Positions 4,448-5,763 of a DNA stretch of 5,763 nt are shown here, in pieces (the first letter of the stretch is position 1; each line of letters starts with the position of its first letter). The position numbers were made by a program, and so were the translations under genes. The stretch is from Spirochaeta sp. (GTDB taxonomy: Bacteria; Spirochaetota; Spirochaetia; DSM-2461). Under the pieces are notes generated by a model. It was given only the letters and a program-made list of their open reading frames with translations, searched no databases and was not told the DNA's origin. The stretch lies in the NCBI GenBank assembly GCA_030635565.1, contig DAOVYP010000165.1, forward strand, positions 1 through 5,763, written 5' to 3'.

Positions 4448-5763
4448 ATGATTATCGTACTCAAGGGTGGGATTACCGGTCCCGAGAAAGATAAGGTTAC
4501 TGATTTTCTCAACGGGAAAGGATTCCGGGTCCGGGAAATCGTCGGGGAAAATGATACGGTCCTCGGTGCCGTCGGCAGCGTAACTATCGATCACCGTGAA
4601 GTCGAAGTGCTTCCCGGCGTTGATCGTGTGATTCCCATCAGTAAACCCTATAAAATGGCCTCCCGGGAATTCCATCCCCGGGATACGGTAATCGATATCG
4701 GACCGGTGAAGATCGGGGGATCCCGAATCGTCATAATTGCCGGCCCATGTGCCGTTGAATCCCGGCAGCAGATACTTGAATGCGCATGGGCCGTCAAGGA
4801 AGCCGGCGCTGTGATGCTCAGAGGCGGCGCCTATAAACCCCGCACCTCTCCCTACGCGTTCCAGGGGCTGGGATTGGAAGGCTTGAAGTACCTGAGAGAA
4901 GCCGGGGATGCAGCTGGTCTGCCGGTGGTCTCTGAGGTGGTTTCTCCGAGCGCTGTGGAAGAAATGAGCCAATACGTCCACACATTCCAGATCGGTACCC
5001 GGAGCATGCAGAATTTTGAACTCCTCAAGACCGTCGGTTCGACGGGTATGCCGGTAATATTGAAACGGGGAATGGCTGCTACCATCGAGGAGTGGCTCAT
5101 GGCCGCCGAGTATCTGCTTTCCTCCGGAACCGACAACGTTATCCTTTGCGAGCGCGGCATCCGGACCTTCGGCCGGGCTACCCGTAACACCCTGGATATT
5201 TCGGCTATTCCTGTCATAAGAGATCTCTGCCATCTGCCGGTTATCGTCGATCCTTCCCATGCCACCGGTATCAGGGACAAGGTACCCCCCATGGCCCTGG
5301 CCAGCGTTGCCGCCGGAGCCGATGGACTCATTCTCGAGTTACATACCAATCCGGACAAATCCTTCAGTGACGGACCTCAATCACTGTGGCCCCAGCAGTT
5401 TGAAAAGCTGGTTCGGGATGTCGAAGCCCTCTGTCCCACGGTGGACAGAGAAATGGCACGACTACCCGAGCGGCATCAGGAAGATGTGCTGCGTTCCCAC
5501 TTGGGAAGCAGCAAGCGCGGATCAAAACCCCTGGTGGCGTTCCAGGGAGAGCGGGGTGCCTACAGTGAAAGGGCCATTCTCAACTACTTCCCCGAGGGTG
5601 AGGTGATACCGATGCCCCTCCCCAGATTCGGTGATATCTTTACTGCTGTGCTATCGGGTGATGCCTCCTGGGGCATGGTTCCCATCGAGAATTCCCTGGC
5701 CGGCAGTGTTCTTGAAAATTATGATCTGCTGAACCGGCACCCCGACGTGAAAATCATAGGTGA
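4448..5763 (+). CDS. DAHP synthase (type I-beta) fused to prephenate dehydratase, 3' end outside window
   Basis: There are 438 visible residues with no stop. ATG 4448 follows AGGA (4437-4440) by seven bases. Residues 1-70 are the ferredoxin-like regulatory domain of I-beta DAHP synthases (MIIVLKGG...LPGVDRVIPISKPYKMASREFHP), the part that binds Phe or Tyr for feedback control in relatives. Residues about 90-335 are the barrel that condenses phosphoenolpyruvate and erythrose 4-phosphate. It has the metal cysteine C101 in GPCAVES, K130-PRTS, QIGTRSMQN at 181-189, LKRG at 205-208, CERGIRTFG at 234-242, D268-PSH-271, and ELH (297-299) with SDG (307-309). After a linker of about 20-25 residues, too short for a chorismate mutase, a prephenate dehydratase (PheA-type) domain begins near 361: 'VAFQGERGAYSE' at 363-374 and 'GMVPIENSLAGSV' at 409-421. 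That domain turns prephenate into phenylpyruvate. Its catalytic TRF motif and any ACT domain would lie beyond the edge. Both family calls are secure; the fused layout is unusual. Confidence 0.95.
   Translation, partial: MIIVLKGGITGPEKDKVTDFLNGKGFRVREIVGENDTVLGAVGSVTIDHREVEVLPGVDRVIPISKPYKMASREFHPRDTVIDIGPVKIGGSRIVIIAGPCAVESRQQILECAWAVKEAGAVMLRGGAYKPRTSPYAFQGLGLEGLKYLREAGDAAGLPVVSEVVSPSAVEEMSQYVHTFQIGTRSMQNFELLKTVGSTGMPVILKRGMAATIEEWLMAAEYLLSSGTDNVILCERGIRTFGRATRNTLDISAIPVIRDLCHLPVIVDPSHATGIRDKVPPMALASVAAGADGLILELHTNPDKSFSDGPQSLWPQQFEKLVRDVEALCPTVDREMARLPERHQEDVLRSHLGSSKRGSKPLVAFQGERGAYSERAILNYFPEGEVIPMPLPRFGDIFTAVLSGDASWGMVPIENSLAGSVLENYDLLNRHPDVKIIG

Noticed and set aside
4346..5260. A 304-codon open frame on the minus strand opposite the DAHP synthase gene
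   Set aside because: The plus strand here encodes a protein with every DAHP synthase motif in order. The antisense product is rich in His, Gly and Ser with no recognisable domain, as expected of a shadow of a coding strand.

Overview
The window looks like ordinary chromosomal DNA of a free-living Gram-negative bacterium, most likely a spirochaete. This placement is an inference. It rests on a FliL-like flagellar-type protein at the left edge, a small SLT transglycosylase with the 'RGLMQLNSSTF' style I associate with spirochaete homologues, and exported proteins with plain Sec signals. Base composition is roughly balanced. I saw no insertion sequence, CRISPR array, tRNA or rRNA.

Layout, left to right. 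(1) A plus-strand gene, cut by the left edge and ending at 815, has a FliL-like C-terminal half. (2) It runs head-on into a three-gene minus-strand operon (3418 down to 793) and the two stop ends overlap by 23 bp. Read in its own direction, the operon encodes an Hpt phosphotransfer protein with an apparently degenerate kinase-ATPase-like N-terminus, a single-domain CheY/Spo0F-like response regulator, and a periplasmic family-5 (Opp/Dpp-type) solute-binding protein. Each junction is a 4-bp ATGA overlap, so the three should be translated in a coupled way. No histidine kinase or ABC permease gene lies in the window. (3) A 246-bp divergent intergenic region (3419-3664) holds an AT-rich promoter-like stretch, a perfect tandem 8-bp repeat and a small hairpin with a GCAA loop. 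(4) A plus-strand secreted lytic transglycosylase (about 3665-4351) has a clear signal peptide and ribosome binding site but no standard start codon where one is expected. (5) After a 96-bp gap comes a large plus-strand gene (4448 to beyond the right edge) encoding a fusion of type I-beta DAHP synthase and prephenate dehydratase. It joins the entry step of the shikimate pathway to a step of the phenylalanine branch.

How the genes work together. The minus-strand operon reads as a phosphorelay module (Hpt to receiver) made with a ligand-binding protein. A plausible but unproven role is peptide or solute sensing feeding an orphan relay. The aromatic gene combines feedback-sensitive flux entry (ferredoxin-like N-terminal domain) with phenylpyruvate formation in one polypeptide. 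The transglycosylase is probably independent cell-wall maintenance.

The most notable items are the DAHP synthase-prephenate dehydratase fusion, the kinase-less Hpt/receiver/binding-protein operon with its pseudo-ATPase domain, and the non-canonical start of the transglycosylase.
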